Source: Pseudisothecium myosuroides (Eukaryota > Streptophyta > Bryopsida > Hypnales > Lembophyllaceae). From it: a DNA stretch of 64,000 nucleotides. Positions 47,073 to 59,127 of the stretch are shown here, one piece after another. The DNA lies in the NCBI GenBank assembly GCA_951799445.1, contig CATOGU010000239.1, positions 62,001 to 126,000 on the forward strand, written 5' to 3'. The translations under genes and the position numbers were made by a program. The notes under the pieces were generated by a model. That model searched no databases, was not told the origin of the DNA, and saw nothing but the letters and a program-made list of their open reading frames with translations. Positions within the stretch are counted from its first letter, which is position 1. Every line of letters starts with the position of its first letter.

Positions 47073-50000
47073 TGTGGGAGTACAGAAACTAAGAATAAAG
47101 AAAATGGCATAGGTATAGTTTAGGAATTAACTAAAAATTTCAAAATTTTTGGTAAAAACTCGGAAAGTGAGACCGGATAGGGATAATTTCCGGATAGTCA
47201 GTTTCCGAGGTTCCAGATCCGCTAAACCGGGTTCTTTCAAGATCAGGATCGGATCTTGACTCGAGCTAGGGCGGATCGCGACGAGCTACGGAATAGGTAT
47301 CCGACCTACGCAGCTAGGGAACCACTGCGGGAACGGACCCCTTCTCGTACGCCAAGGGGAACGGTCGGCAGCTCGACTAGTACTTAAACCCTCGCCCGCC
47401 CTAATCTCTCTCATTCTTCACTTTGCTAATTGTCTTGTGCGCTTAGCTGAGAGAAAGAGTGGTGAGTTAGAGATCGCGACAGGGAGAGACGGGTGAGGAC
47501 GGTGCCGATTGCACCGGATTTAGTGGTCGGAGTCGGTATACTATGGCGGAGTCCAGCAATCCGGGAGCGCGTCGCTCCTTAGTCACGGCTCGGATAGTTA
47601 GACCAGCATTTCCCACCGACCAAGTTCACCGGAAGGAGTTAGAGATAGATCTGACTCGGATGGGGTGCGTAGGTTTGATCCACCGACCCTGGAATGTTAA
47701 GGACTCGGAGATGCTGGATCAGCTGATCTCAGGGGTCCCCAATCAGTTTGAGTTGACCGTGAGAGGCCAACCGGGAGCATGGACTCCGGATGTTTGGGCT
47801 GATGTGTACGGGTTTGAGAAGGACGGATCCGGGTTAGGCTCTCGGGTAGAAAAGTACAGCATAGGAAAGTTCCGTAACCAGATTACCACGAAAGACGGAT
47901 ACCCCGTGAGTGACTGTAAGGATGATAGGCAGAAACGGGTGTTGGAATTTTTGATTCCGATCCTGTACCCGGAAAAACCCACCCGAGTTACGGTTACGGT
48001 GGCCAACACTATCTTCGGGGCTTTAGAAGATAAGGTAGTCCACTGGGGGAAAGTCTTAGCGGGAATAGTGAAGAAACTGGTGTCACACGTAGGGAAGGGG
48101 AAGCCGAGTCTTCTCAGTCCGTACCTGTTTCACCTGTACCACCATCAGGAGGTGCTGACAGGTGAAGAGGTGGTGATTTACAACACCGGGTTGGAGATCG
48201 TGAAGTATGGTCTCACGCATGAAATTCCACCGGATACTCCGATTGAGGGAGAGGAGGAGGAAGAAGAAGAAGACGAAGAGGAGGGAGACGATCCGCCGCA
48301 ACAGGACCTGATCGACAAACGGGACAAGAGACGGAAGTCGACCGACCCAAATTCGAGGGTGGAGCAGTCGACCCCGGAAAAAGGCGAGCCGAGTCAAGCC
48401 CCGGGACCGGAACTGCCATCCGACTTCTTCGAGGCCGGACATCAATGGATGGAGGAGGCCAAGCACATGCATTTTGGCATGTCAGATATGATCCTGGGAA
48501 TTGCTGCGGAGCTGAAGGTGGAACCGGAAGACATCATAAAGGAGATCCGGCGACGACCGAACCCGGATCTGCTTCGTGAGAAGGACGAGCAGATCAGGAG
48601 AGTAGAGAAGGAAAGGGATGACCTATTAGGTCGGGTGAATTGGGCGGAGACGGATTCCGCAGCTGCACGGCAGAAGGAGTCGGAAGCTCTCCAGCTCGTC
48701 CACAACCTGACCGCGTTGGTGGAGCAGCCCTCGGAAGCAGTGATCAAGTCTCGACTCTTCAGCAATCAGCTGAGTGGTACAGGTCACTTATCCGGGTCCA
48801 AGGTGGTAACCATCTTGGTGGACTTCCAGGCCCGGATGGAAGGAATTCTGAAGGAGATGGCGAACCTGTTGGGGCATCTTGATACGAACAGGCCCTTGGA
48901 CTTCACCCAATTTCCGGAGCTGCCCAACGAGGACTTGTTGAAGACGCCCCAGAAGCCGGGGTCAGGGACAGTTCAACAGCCATCCCCAAGACCTACTTCA
49001 AGTCAGACGCGGGTTCAAACGACGGTCGCGAAGGGAGGCCAAATGAAAAGCCTCCAGTCTATTCCGGGTGTGAAGGGAGGTTCCGTCCCAGCAACCGGAT
49101 CGTCCGTCCGGAGTGACCTGATCCAGCGGATCGGGGCCCTCACAAACCCGGCTCGGACTAATCCGTCAGATTTTCCGCAGATACAGAAGGAGTCGCCCAA
49201 GCGGGACACAGCACCGATCCTGTTAGACGATTCGCCGGAGAAGACGAGACGTAAGGAGAAGACAACACAAAGAGAGATGATCGAGGAATCCGAGAAGGGG
49301 GAATTCACATCTGGGGATGAGACGGCCTCGGATGACGATCCTCCACCGATCCAGCGGAAGATTCCGACCCGGGCTGCTACAAAGACTACCCCGCCAATCA
49401 AGAAGCAGAACAGGAAGCCACCTGCAGGGCCGAGTAGCAGCGCGAAGAAATCCAAGCATGGGAGGTAGTTAGTTAGTAGGTTTGTAAATAGTTAGGATTT
49501 TTGAATCTGGAGCGGATTTTCCGTGCGTGGGGCCCAGTTCCGGATTCTTAGGATAGTTGACTTCGAACTTACCGGATATTACGGTTGTTTGCTGGTTGGT
49601 TGCCTGGATTTTCAGGCGTTCTTTTTTTGGCTTTTTCTTTGGGCTTTTAAGGGAGGGCAGCCTGTTGCCCTCTCATTCCATCCTTGCCCTTTTCTTTTCT
49701 TTAATCTGAGCCACTAAGTGGATATTCAGAGTTCTGGCTGTGAGCACGTTTTCTGATATTTTCTGCTGTGTGTAAAGGTGTGAGAGAGGAATGGCGAGGG
49801 TGAATCCGGGTCATGAGTGTTTTGGAATTGATTTGAGCGAGTAAGTTTGTGATAAAGATTGACTGGACTTGTGAGTAAGGACTTGTGCGTGGTACCTTTA
49901 AATTGCCGTAACGGAGATCCGGTTCAAGGAGTGGTGTGGATGCGAGTCCGGAATCCAGGGAGGGTTCCGAGCGGAGGTAAGCGACCGCCAGCGGAAAATC

Positions 50001-50573
50001 CCCACTCACCGGAAGGTCTGCCAACCGTAGGATCAGTCTGGTAGTTAGAAGTACAAATCTCTGTCTGTTCCGGACATTTTGATCTGTCGTTGTAGTCAAG
50101 ACGGAAGGATATAGTTCTGAGTGACCTGCTTTCCGGGCAAGCTACCCGGAGAGTTGTGAGGACTAGGACTTTCTCTATTCTACAATGAAACCCAGTTATA
50201 ATCATTTTGTATGAAGTTAGTGTAGAAGAATAGATGTCTACGAGTGGTGAGTTCCTACCCCTCTAAAGATCAAAAGCGAATACCCTGAGGGTAAAACAGG
50301 GAGATATAAAACCACTCTTTTGCTGTAAAACACGGAATCCAAATTAACACGGAAACCGGATAGGGGAGTACCCGGATTGGAATCCGTAAGATGTTTGTGT
50401 CAGAAGGAAAATAGGAAGGGAAAGAGGTGTTGCTTGGGTTTTGTTGTCTTAAAACTACCCGGATAAACTTTAGCTTGCTAAAACATACTAGGATCTCCTG
50501 GGACGATATTCCGTGTCATCTTATCATCTTTTTGGTGTTAAGGATACTTACGCCTAGATTATGCGATACGACA
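47073..50573 (+). mobile_element. 3,501-bp TG...CA element with gag-like ORF and 5-bp target duplication
   Basis: Begins TGTGGGAGTACAG, ends GCGATACGACA, and is flanked by GTTAT on both sides (47068-47072, 50574-50578). Termini and the last 700 bases are related to the 1,803-bp element. No internal copy of the start or end was seen, so there are no separate LTRs. It is either a very long solo LTR containing a gene or a single-unit non-autonomous element. It encodes one long ORF and nothing resembling protease, integrase or reverse transcriptase. Confidence 0.85.
47543..49468 (+). CDS. Gag-like / plant transposon-type protein in the TG...CA element
   Basis: A single uninterrupted frame of 641 residues from ATG 47543. 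The N-terminal 230 residues include FELTVRGQPGAWTPDVWADV, KRVLEFLIPILYPEKPTRVT and the segment VVHWGKVLAGIVKKLVSH. This is the order seen in plant retroelement capsid-like domains sometimes annotated as putative plant transposon protein; that is my inference. A Glu/Asp-rich run (about 237-255), a predicted coiled coil (about 345-400; EKDEQIRRVEKERDDLLGRV) and a long Pro/Ser/Lys-rich basic tail ending KKSKHGR follow. There is no CCHC knuckle. The intact frame, higher GC and lack of stops suggest recent activity or selection. Confidence 0.65.
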   Translation: MAESSNPGARRSLVTARIVRPAFPTDQVHRKELEIDLTRMGCVGLIHRPWNVKDSEMLDQLISGVPNQFELTVRGQPGAWTPDVWADVYGFEKDGSGLGSRVEKYSIGKFRNQITTKDGYPVSDCKDDRQKRVLEFLIPILYPEKPTRVTVTVANTIFGALEDKVVHWGKVLAGIVKKLVSHVGKGKPSLLSPYLFHLYHHQEVLTGEEVVIYNTGLEIVKYGLTHEIPPDTPIEGEEEEEEEDEEEGDDPPQQDLIDKRDKRRKSTDPNSRVEQSTPEKGEPSQAPGPELPSDFFEAGHQWMEEAKHMHFGMSDMILGIAAELKVEPEDIIKEIRRRPNPDLLREKDEQIRRVEKERDDLLGRVNWAETDSAAARQKESEALQLVHNLTALVEQPSEAVIKSRLFSNQLSGTGHLSGSKVVTILVDFQARMEGILKEMANLLGHLDTNRPLDFTQFPELPNEDLLKTPQKPGSGTVQQPSPRPTSSQTRVQTTVAKGGQMKSLQSIPGVKGGSVPATGSSVRSDLIQRIGALTNPARTNPSDFPQIQKESPKRDTAPILLDDSPEKTRRKEKTTQREMIEESEKGEFTSGDETASDDDPPPIQRKIPTRAATKTTPPIKKQNRKPPAGPSSSAKKSKHGR

Positions 50574-50578
50574 GTTAT

Positions 50579-51605
50579 GAAAATTGTTGGGCCTCAAAGC
50601 TACTCCTTGGGCATGTATTGTGAGAATTTAAAAAAAAAAAAAAAAAATTCCATTTATAGGAAGTTGCCTCAAATTGCTATATTGACCTAGACACGGTGTT
50701 TTGTCCTTTATGGATTAAATGCAACTCTCCATGGGATATTTTCTTGCTTGCCCATCTTACTACTGGAATTAGTGCCTTTTATTTTCAATTTAGAAATATA
50801 GAGAACTTAGATTTTCTTCCTCCCTTATACACACAAATCCAATCCAATTTCTTAGGAATTCAAATTAGATTTGTTTGCTTCTTTTCTTTCCCAAGACCCT
50901 CAATTGAATCCTACACCCTAAAACCACTTTTACCTTCCCAATTTTGTAGTGCCAAAATTTTAGTGAAAAAGGTTCAAAGTTTCATGAAGCCTTGCAATAT
51001 ATCTTAAGAAGTTTATTTTCTACCCTTAACTGTAGATAATTTGCAATTTGTGTGGGCAAAGTTTTTGAAATTTATTCCCTCCATTTTCATACTACCAGAT
51101 GAAATAATCTAAGATTAAGTGTGCAAAAAAAAAGGTCAAATTAGGTCACTTTTTTAATCCAAATGGTTTTATATTGTTATTTGGTCTTTTTGATTTAGCA
51201 CCCTTATGAATATTCTCAAAATAAATATTCTAGATGAAATTATACCCATTTCTAATGTCTCTAAAGCCTTGGAGTAGATTATTATGTACAAGTCCCCAAA
51301 ATAATTACCTTCTAAAGACCTATAAATCCTAAACCCTAGAATTATAGCTAGGATGTAGATGGTTTACTATTGTACCGAAATCAATTGAATTGACATTTTT
51401 CAATATTCTAAATCCATTTTCTACATTTTGGATGTAAATATACGCATTGGCTTCTATTGGAGGCTTAATAAACTAAGTACCCAAAACTTTATCCAAGAAC
51501 AGAGGGATTCACCCTACAACTTTTATTTAACATTAAGTAAAAGACAATCATTTAATAACTTAAACCCAAAGCCCTTAATTCAAGGCATTGCACCTCCTCT
51601 AATTG
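50579..51605. other. No gene; partial dispersed repeat
   Basis: A run of about 17 A at 50630-50647. 51340-51600 is a diverged relative of 44270-44520 (GGATGTAGATGGTTTACTATTGT, then AAACCCAAAGCCCTTAATT), the block that precedes the promoter-like module. Confidence 0.6.
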
Positions 51606-51800
51606 TAGTCATAAATCATTTGTTTCAGTCCTGCCAAGATGCAATGGTAGGTAGACGGCCGCACCCGTGTAACCCGGAACACGCATTTATAAAGGACTTC
51701 ATTCATTTACACAGGAGAAGTTGCACCAATGAAACCCCTTGAGAAAGATGTACCCGTGTACCCCCAAATGCACTGTATTCTTGTAGCTGCGAGGTATAGG
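51606..51800 (+). repeat. Dispersed promoter-like module, diverged copy
   Basis: AGTCATAAATCATTTGTTTC to GCGAGGTATAGG, with several deletions relative to the copy at 44521. No gene follows it. Confidence 0.8.
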
Positions 51801-52070
51801 TGGATCCTACAAAATAATAACTCTGTAATTCGATGGGTGGTTGCAAAATATTTGAAGAATGGTACTATTAAAAAGCAAACCATCTAACTTGATTAACTTT
51901 TGAATATTTTGAATATTTAACTTTTGAATATTTCTATCCCCAAAGTACTTTTGAATTGAACTTTTCATTGAATTATATTGTAATATTTATATTCTCCAGA
52001 TGGAATTCCATTGAAAGGGCAGCATGGACCCTAACTGGGTCTGCGCGCATGAATCAATGGAATGCACTGT

Positions 52071-52288
52071 AGTCATAAATGATTTGTTTAAGTTCTGTCA
52101 AGATACAGTGGTAGGTAGACGGCTAGCACCTGTACCAACCCCAAACCCTCGGTTACAAAAGACTACACGCATTTACAAAGGACTACACTCATTTACATGG
52201 AACAGGTTACACCGATGTACCTCCTTTGAGAAAGATGTAACCATGTACCCCCGAATGTACTGTATTCTTGTATCTACGAGGTATAGGG
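52071..52288 (+). repeat. Dispersed promoter-like module, third copy
   Basis: Close to 44521-44717 but with a short tandem expansion in the middle (ACTACACGCATTTACAAAGG then ACTACACTCATTTACATGG). It ends abruptly at GGTATAGGG and unrelated DNA follows. Confidence 0.85.
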
Positions 52289-54329
52289 ACCCTTTTAGCA
52301 CACCTTGATCTCCTAAATCTATGGCTACCACATCTTGATATGTTTCTGAATCCAATGGAATTTTTCTAATGGTTCATTTACATGTCTCAATCATATAATC
52401 TATACCCTAAACCCTAATTTTTAAGGTCCGCTCCAGGAAAGGGTGACGTTCCCAACATTGGGAACGCCGCGGCCTAAGGGGAACGTCGGGATCGGGGAGC
52501 GCCGGGGACGTCGGCGTAATGAGGGTTTTCGGGCGCACGGTATTTACTGTGGAGGATGAGGCGTGGAGCGATGCTGCAACGGACGGAGCTTCCTGGAAGC
52601 GCAAGCATTCTTAATTGCAACGTTGAGGGAGTCTTCTCACCTTTTCATGCTTAGTCTGTGAATTTCTTGGGGGTTGGGGATCGCTGCTGTTGCTTGAGGA
52701 TTGAACTTAATTTTCGTATTATGGGTTCGGTGCTTTAGAGTAGTCGTTCGTAGGCGTAATCCTCACTCGGTAGATTTCTCTACGAAAGTAGAGTTCCGTT
52801 ACAGGAGACTGGGTCCGAGCGAGGCAAGGATGCAATTTGAATTGCAGGCGGACGTGGGATCTCAGCTTGAATCACACGCCGTGGGTTGCATGCATGTCGG
52901 CTCTACCTTCAGTGTACCACATTCAAGCAGTACTTGATCTGAGGGAGCTTGATCTGAGGAATTTGCTCCAGGATTAGGGTTTGCCGGAGAGAATTGTGCT
53001 GCGACCAGGGTTCACAAATCATGATCACAAATCAAGATTTCAACAGCTTTCAAACTTGTAGCCTCCCAAGTAGGTATATTTCATGACCTGCTCCAACTCT
53101 GAGTCTCTGACATCCAGATGCAGTTCAACTACAAACCAAATCACATATCATGGATTGTAAATGCAGCAATGCAGACAAATACCCAGAAGAGGAGCAGCAC
53201 AAGAGTTTCAAATAGACTTGTCCGTCATTTGTGTGCCGCAGAGGTGAATCTTCAGGTGAATTGATTCTTCCAAATACCATCCACGACGGAGGCAAACGTA
53301 GACGAATGTTTCTAGCAAATGTGTGGAACTCTGCCAAGCAAAAGAGGATCATGAATGAAAGCGAAAAGATAATATCCAGCCCTTTCACGGTTGATACTGT
53401 TAACTGAATAGAACGAAATAGAAAGCTCAAAACAGAATATGTAAATAGGACTCTCAAGCCCGTTAATCAGAAATGAACCATCTTGAAAGAGTTGAGATAC
53501 TCCATGCATCCTCATCACAACAGAGTCTCCCACAAGCAACAATCTCCATAATGCTACAAGTCCCTCTCCCTCTCCCAAAGATAACGATTCACATTTTGAA
53601 AAAAACCAATCAAACTCCATCTCCATCTAAAAATCTCCACGGTCTCGCTAGTTTGTGACCCAAAACCATTTTGCTACTCAGCCTATTTACTATTATTAGA
53701 CTGGTCAGATTTTCCAATGATTTCGAATTCAAGACATGCTGCTAGAGAGTGCCTGCGGAATCATTTTACCTGCTTTGCGATCGCACTGGCGAATATCGCA
53801 AACTTTTGTAGCGAAATAAAAAAACCTAATTTTTTTGGGAGAACCTGAAACTCTCAATAGAGTACTTCTTATCGTTATTCATTGCGTGATTTGATGGACG
53901 TGCTTAGGAGAAAGGCACTGATTTTTCTCAGACTCCTCCATAAGCATAGTCGCAGTTGCGGCAGGGCCTAATAGATCGTCCGTGCTATTGATAAGGCCTA
54001 CTCTTGAAAGACCAAAATCTGTAAGCTGCACATTATTTGCAGTAATTGCGTTGTAAGAACATGCACAAGAAAGTCATAGAATCAATAAAAAGTACATAAT
54101 AAAGAAAGTGTATTCTTGAGGCTATTGCTTGTCCTACTCTAGAGACAGAGATAGCAACCCAAACTTAGAACAGATATCGAAAGTTACAAGGAATGTCTAT
54201 GGACGCATCCTAGCCGATTTAGTTCACTCTTTTCCTTTTAGAAATCTGACGGACGTACTTGGAGCTTCTGAACTGAAACGGTGACCACTCAGGTACGAGG
54301 TCTCCCACAGTATAGAAAGAGAAGGCTGA
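52289..54329. other. No gene supported; GC-rich island at 52425-52610
   Basis: The island contains the 20-base palindrome CGTTCCCAA-CA-TTGGGAACG (52447-52466) and CG-rich sequence. The rest (52700-54300) has scattered short open frames without motifs. I cannot decide between a decayed promoter and unannotated leader. Confidence 0.4.
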
Positions 54330-55176
54330 GGCTTTTGGTAGTGCGCACAAGGAGAGGGTTGAATCTGAGGTCAATGCCTGGCTACTATCCTAAACCGCAA
54401 GGCTGAAGCACAGGCTGCAACTGTCGAGGTTTTCTTTCAGGACTTTTTATTTCTTAATTTGTTGCTTTGTCACGGAATGAATTATTCTCAACCTTGGCTT
54501 TTCTCTGAATCCAAGTTGGTGAGTTTGCATCATCAAACTTGATTGCTCGATGCTTTAGGCTTGGAATAGCTATTGATCTAGCTCATTGGGATGAGATGCA
54601 GTCAAAGGTTGAGCAAAAGAAGATGAAGGATGAAGCAAAAGCTGTTGAGCTCAAAAAGCGTGAGGAGGCAAAGGCGGAGCAATCTATCCGCAATGCCGAG
54701 GTAGATTTTGTTGTTTCCAATTTCAGTTTCAGAATAATAATAATCAGTTTTAAACATTGTCATGTTGATTGTTTTGTGAGTATGCATTGTTTGCGTATAT
54801 TTTTGAGCTTGTTACAACAACTATGCAGGTTAAAGCCCATAGGATTGTCGCAAGTGCCAAGGGAGGAGGCAGTAAGAATGAGTGCACGTGCCAAAGAAGA
54901 ATGTGAGAAATTTATCGTTGATTCACACACTCAAGCTGAGCGGGTATAGCAACCATCATCTAATATTTTGGTGTTTCTGGTGCATTCCAATGAAGCGGAG
55001 AATCCCTTCCAAAGTGTAGATAGCTGAGCAAGCGGAGGTTCAAAAATGGGAACCTGCCGAGTTGAAGGACAAAGCTGAGTAGTTGAAGCTTTTGGATGAA
55101 CTGCCATTTTATGAGAAGGATAAGCAAGGGTTGGGCACGAAAGTGAAGAATGTTCTGACCTGCCACCATGGATCAT
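54330..55176 (+). pseudogene. Decayed coiled-coil coding region
   Basis: Charged helical pieces in changing frames: AEAFGSAHKERVESEVNAWL near 54330-54390; LAHWDEMQSKVEQKKMKDEA and AVELKKREEAKAEQSIRNAE at 54570-54700, ending at a plausible GT donor; AHRIVASAKGGG at 54836; then, after a frameshift, RMSARAKEECEKFIVDSHTQ to 54945; and AEQAEVQKWEPAELKDKAE, a TAG, and LKLLDELPFYEKDKQGLGTK to about 55155. It reads like an old multi-exon gene with stops and shifts. Family not recognised. Confidence 0.5.
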
Positions 55177-56599
55177 AAGGAGATTGTCATATTATTTGTT
55201 CTTTTTTTTTGAGGAATGGATGTTTTGATTCAGTCAACGTGGGATGAACGCTAGTTGGGATGTATATGACATGGCATCCTTGGTAACTTGTGCCTTGTAG
55301 ATATTTGTCCACTGCTAGGTCTAGTGGAGATGAATTGATTTGTTGCTGGATGTAACTTCATTATTCTTTGTAATTATCATGTGAAATTTGTGAGAACTAT
55401 CTTGCAATCTTTGTACATTGGGGAACAGTTCATTTACGAATTCTGTATAAACCAAAAATGCTTTCTTCTTCCTTCAAAGTATAAAGCATCACAAAGGTCA
55501 AACCTTGCTATTCTTGCTTCTCAAATCATTTATTACAAATGTAAGACAGAATGCTCTTTCTTCGTCCTGAAATCGTGCAAGCCTTAGCAAGTTAGCAACA
55601 CGATTTTGGAATTGGTCTCATCTAAATGGTATTCCTTCTAATTCACCATACAAGAAACTATCCCCTCGATGGATAAAAAGATGTCCTTCAAATGGAAGTT
55701 TTATAAACAATAATGCACTTTTGTCTAAACATTATAAAAAACAAATCTGATAAAAGATGTTCTAAGATTGTGATGGAGAAAGACTATGGAGTATCCACCC
55801 TCTAATACTGTGAAACACATGTCTCTTTAACCCCTTAGCTCTCCGACGTCCAAATTCTAGACAATGAACAAGGAGGTTCCAAAAACTTTTAGTGGTGACC
55901 ATAGATCTCATCAATTCACACCAATGCTTGACTACTATTTTTTTAAACTTTTTGTATGATGAATTTCATGAAATTGAGGCAAATAATATATATTTATAAA
56001 AAATTCAAGAAAGGATTTATGCGTTAAGAAATTAATTATAACCAATATGACATGAAAGTGAGAACATCCAAAATCGTCTATGTACTCACCATTCTTAATA
56101 TTCAATATGACTTCTATTCAAAGTGCAACTAACCGTTAAAGCCCTAAAGTAAATAAAATAAGTATGTTATTTAGGCAACATAGCATTTTGAGTCATCCAT
56201 TTACAAATAAAGTTTGTTTGCTTTTTCTACAAAATTTTCACACACCATGTGGTCAAGGAGTAGCTTCAAGGTGCAACAATTTTCATACTATTTGACTACA
56301 TAAAAATTTATTATATGAATTGTAGTTTCTATTGAAGCTCAGGTAGCTTGGGAAGCTTAAAAAAATCACTTTTTTAAAAATAAAAATTTGAAATTGGTTT
56401 TCTATACTTATATATGTTTAAAAAGAGTTGAATCATTCTATTTTGATTAATAAGATGAAAATTATGTAAAGTTTTAGTTTGAGGGCAGTTATGGAATCTC
56501 TACCCCAAAATAAACTTTGAAGTCTTGAACTCAATTTTGAACTCAATTTTCAATAGTTTAGGAAAAAAATTAAAAATGAATTTCGATTGTTTATTATTA
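55177..56599. other. AT-rich, no gene
   Basis: No motif, repeat or open frame worth calling. Confidence 0.6.
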
Positions 56600-56845
56600 C
56601 TTTGCTCCAAAACAATTCCGTGGTTTGAGAACATGAGTTAAAGTAAGCCTCAGATTTTGCAAAAAAGAAAACGGTTCCGTGTGCTTAAAGTATGTGATAC
56701 AATATTGTATACTTGCAATATGTGTACCACTACAATATTGTATTGTAAGAAATTGTTATGTTCATATTTGTTTTTTCTAGTGTAATTCCAAATTGAGCTT
56801 ATTTTAACCCATGTTTTTAAACCACGGAATTATTTTGGGGCAAAG
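56600..56845. mobile_element. 246-bp MITE with about 52-base TIRs and TA target
   Basis: The left end CTTTGCTCCAAAACAATTCC and the right end (complement CTTTGCCCCAAAATAATTCC) match over about 52 bases with roughly eight mismatches. TA flanks both sides. A TA target fits Tc1/mariner-type MITEs. The middle holds repeated ACAATATTGTA words. Confidence 0.75.
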
Positions 56846-59127
56846 TAGACAAGTAGCACAACATTACAACTATTGGGATAGGAATTTTTTAATTCTATGA
56901 CTAAATTCTTAACAATTTAGTAATTTAATCATATTTTACATCTTTCTACTTATTACTTTTTTCAAGCATGAATATGAATTTTTTTTTGAATTTTTTCACA
57001 TGTATTCCCAATGTATTTCTTCAACATATTGTGGAAAAATGTAAGTTGTAGGACAAATACATCTTTGGATAAAAAGTTTGAAAGATGAAACTTAACCATT
57101 TGGAAGGAGTTGAAAATACTTCTTTTAAAATTGAAGCATCATGATGTTGCAATTGTTAAAGTTTCTCACTATGATATTTTAGGAGGGTGTACTCGGACAA
57201 GTTAACTAAAGGATCTTGTAGTTGAACTTTTTTACCTTTTTTACTACATTTTGACTACATAATATGCACTATGAGATCCTATTACTTCCATCATTTGATT
57301 CTATTTATTTTCAGAATTCATTTTTAAGATCTTACTTTTTCTACTAAAAATGAAGCTTGACATAAAGCATTTTAGTTATTTTCAAATATTTACAACATCT
57401 TATTTTGAAGATCTATGTGGTACAAATGTAAGTCAAATGCCACAAGAACCTCAAAATCAATTGCATAGATAAAAAGTCTTTATTTCAATGTTTTTCTCAT
57501 GAAGACCATTTACATATTAAAAGAACAACTTAGGGATTTAGGGATTCTTAGGTTGGAATTTCATGTGGTTCTAAACAAGTCTCAGTTTTGGGATTGCAGC
57601 TCTACGTGTTGAATTCAACTTGTGCGGCATGTGTTGATCATTCAATTACTTGACGATCTCAATCATTTGTTATATTCTATTGCTTCCAATGTTTTGTTCT
57701 TTGTCATTAATAGAGCAATGTGTTGGAGGTAAAGACTATTAGAAAAAAATTAATCTTTACAATAGATCCAACTTTGTGCAATACAATACTACGTATATGA
57801 TTTTGTAGGTGATTCTTTGGGGACCACACGTCTTGTTAGGTAAATTTTAAAGACTCTAAACCCAAAGTAAAAATTGAATATTGTAACTATGCTTTTTGGA
57901 CGCCCTTTCTTGCAATGACCCACCCTAAATCACTATTTTAAGAACCAAAATTTGAAATTGGTTTTCCAAGATTCATATATATACAAAAACTTTATATCAT
58001 TCCATTTTGATGAGCGCGTTTTAAGTTATGAAGAGTTCTTGTTTTGGAGTAGTTATAGATTTTAAACTCTAAAATAACTTTTGATGTTGTTTGCTTAATT
58101 CTATTTCCAATATTTTTTGAAAAAAAATAGAAATATAGGATGTAGATTGTTTATTATTGTATCTAAATCATTTGGATTGTCAATTTTTCAATTCCATGAT
58201 AAGAATTTTGATAATTTAGATGTAAAGCACCCCAAATATATCCAACAACCAAGGGCTCCAACATCCACCCTAAACCATTTTGATCAATGTACCTCTCACT
58301 TTGAAACTTTTCAAATTGGATTTGCAATCGCCAAGTCAACCTTCTCGACTCTAAAGTCAAAGTTGCCATATCTCACAAACTGTGAAATTTTATGGCTATT
58401 TATTTACACCATTGAATTTGTAGACCTCCAAAATAGGGGGGGGAGGTCCAATATTAAAAAGCTATAAATAAGATGTCAAAAAGCCATATGATACCCTTGT
58501 AACCCACCTTTTGAAGTACAGTTGCCTTATTTTCCAAAAGCTAAACTTTAGGGGTTAACCAAGGCACATCTACTTTTGGGATGCTTGGACCATTACGGGT
58601 TAAATGAACTAGGAATTGAACTGTAGATAAAATACCTACTATGGCTTAGCTTCTTTTACAAGCTATCCAAACCCCAATATGAATTCCCATTAGTCCCCCT
58701 AAACCTTGCAATTTGGTTTGAGATGTGTTAAATTAACCCCTAAAGTTCCTTGATTGTGTTCTCACCAAAAATGCTCCAAAATTGCCATTTCTAGTACAAG
58801 TACCAAAATTTTGAAAATTATCCATTTTGGACACATGTCACTGTAGGATCTTGTAGTACTCTGGTTTGAGAATATGTGGAAGAAATTAATCCAATTTCAA
58901 TTGTGTAGATTGGAAGATATTAGCGTTTGAAGTGGCATAGTTCCTTTTGGGCCCTTCAAAAAACCGGGCAGCCGTACTTCACAAGGTCAGATTATTATGA
59001 AAAAATTTCTAAAATGGTTGTGCTTCTTTGAATTCATTCTTTGGGACAAGTTGGCTACATGCTTGAAATTTTTCAGATTATTTGGAATTGTACAACATAT
59101 CCTAACAAAATAGTATGTAGAAAGAAG
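56846..59127. other. AT-rich, partial dispersed repeat at 57990-58270
   Basis: 57990-58270 is related to 44190-44450 (TTTTTTGAAAAAAAATAGAA, GGATGTAGATTGTTTATTAT, AGGGCTCCAACATCCA), the block upstream of the promoter-like module. Otherwise no gene or structure recognised. Confidence 0.6.

Noticed and set aside
52447..52466. Palindrome CGTTCCCAACATTGGGAACG as a member of the 6.5-13 kb palindrome family
   Set aside because: Different core and spacer length; it resembles the small palindrome in the LINE insertion more.
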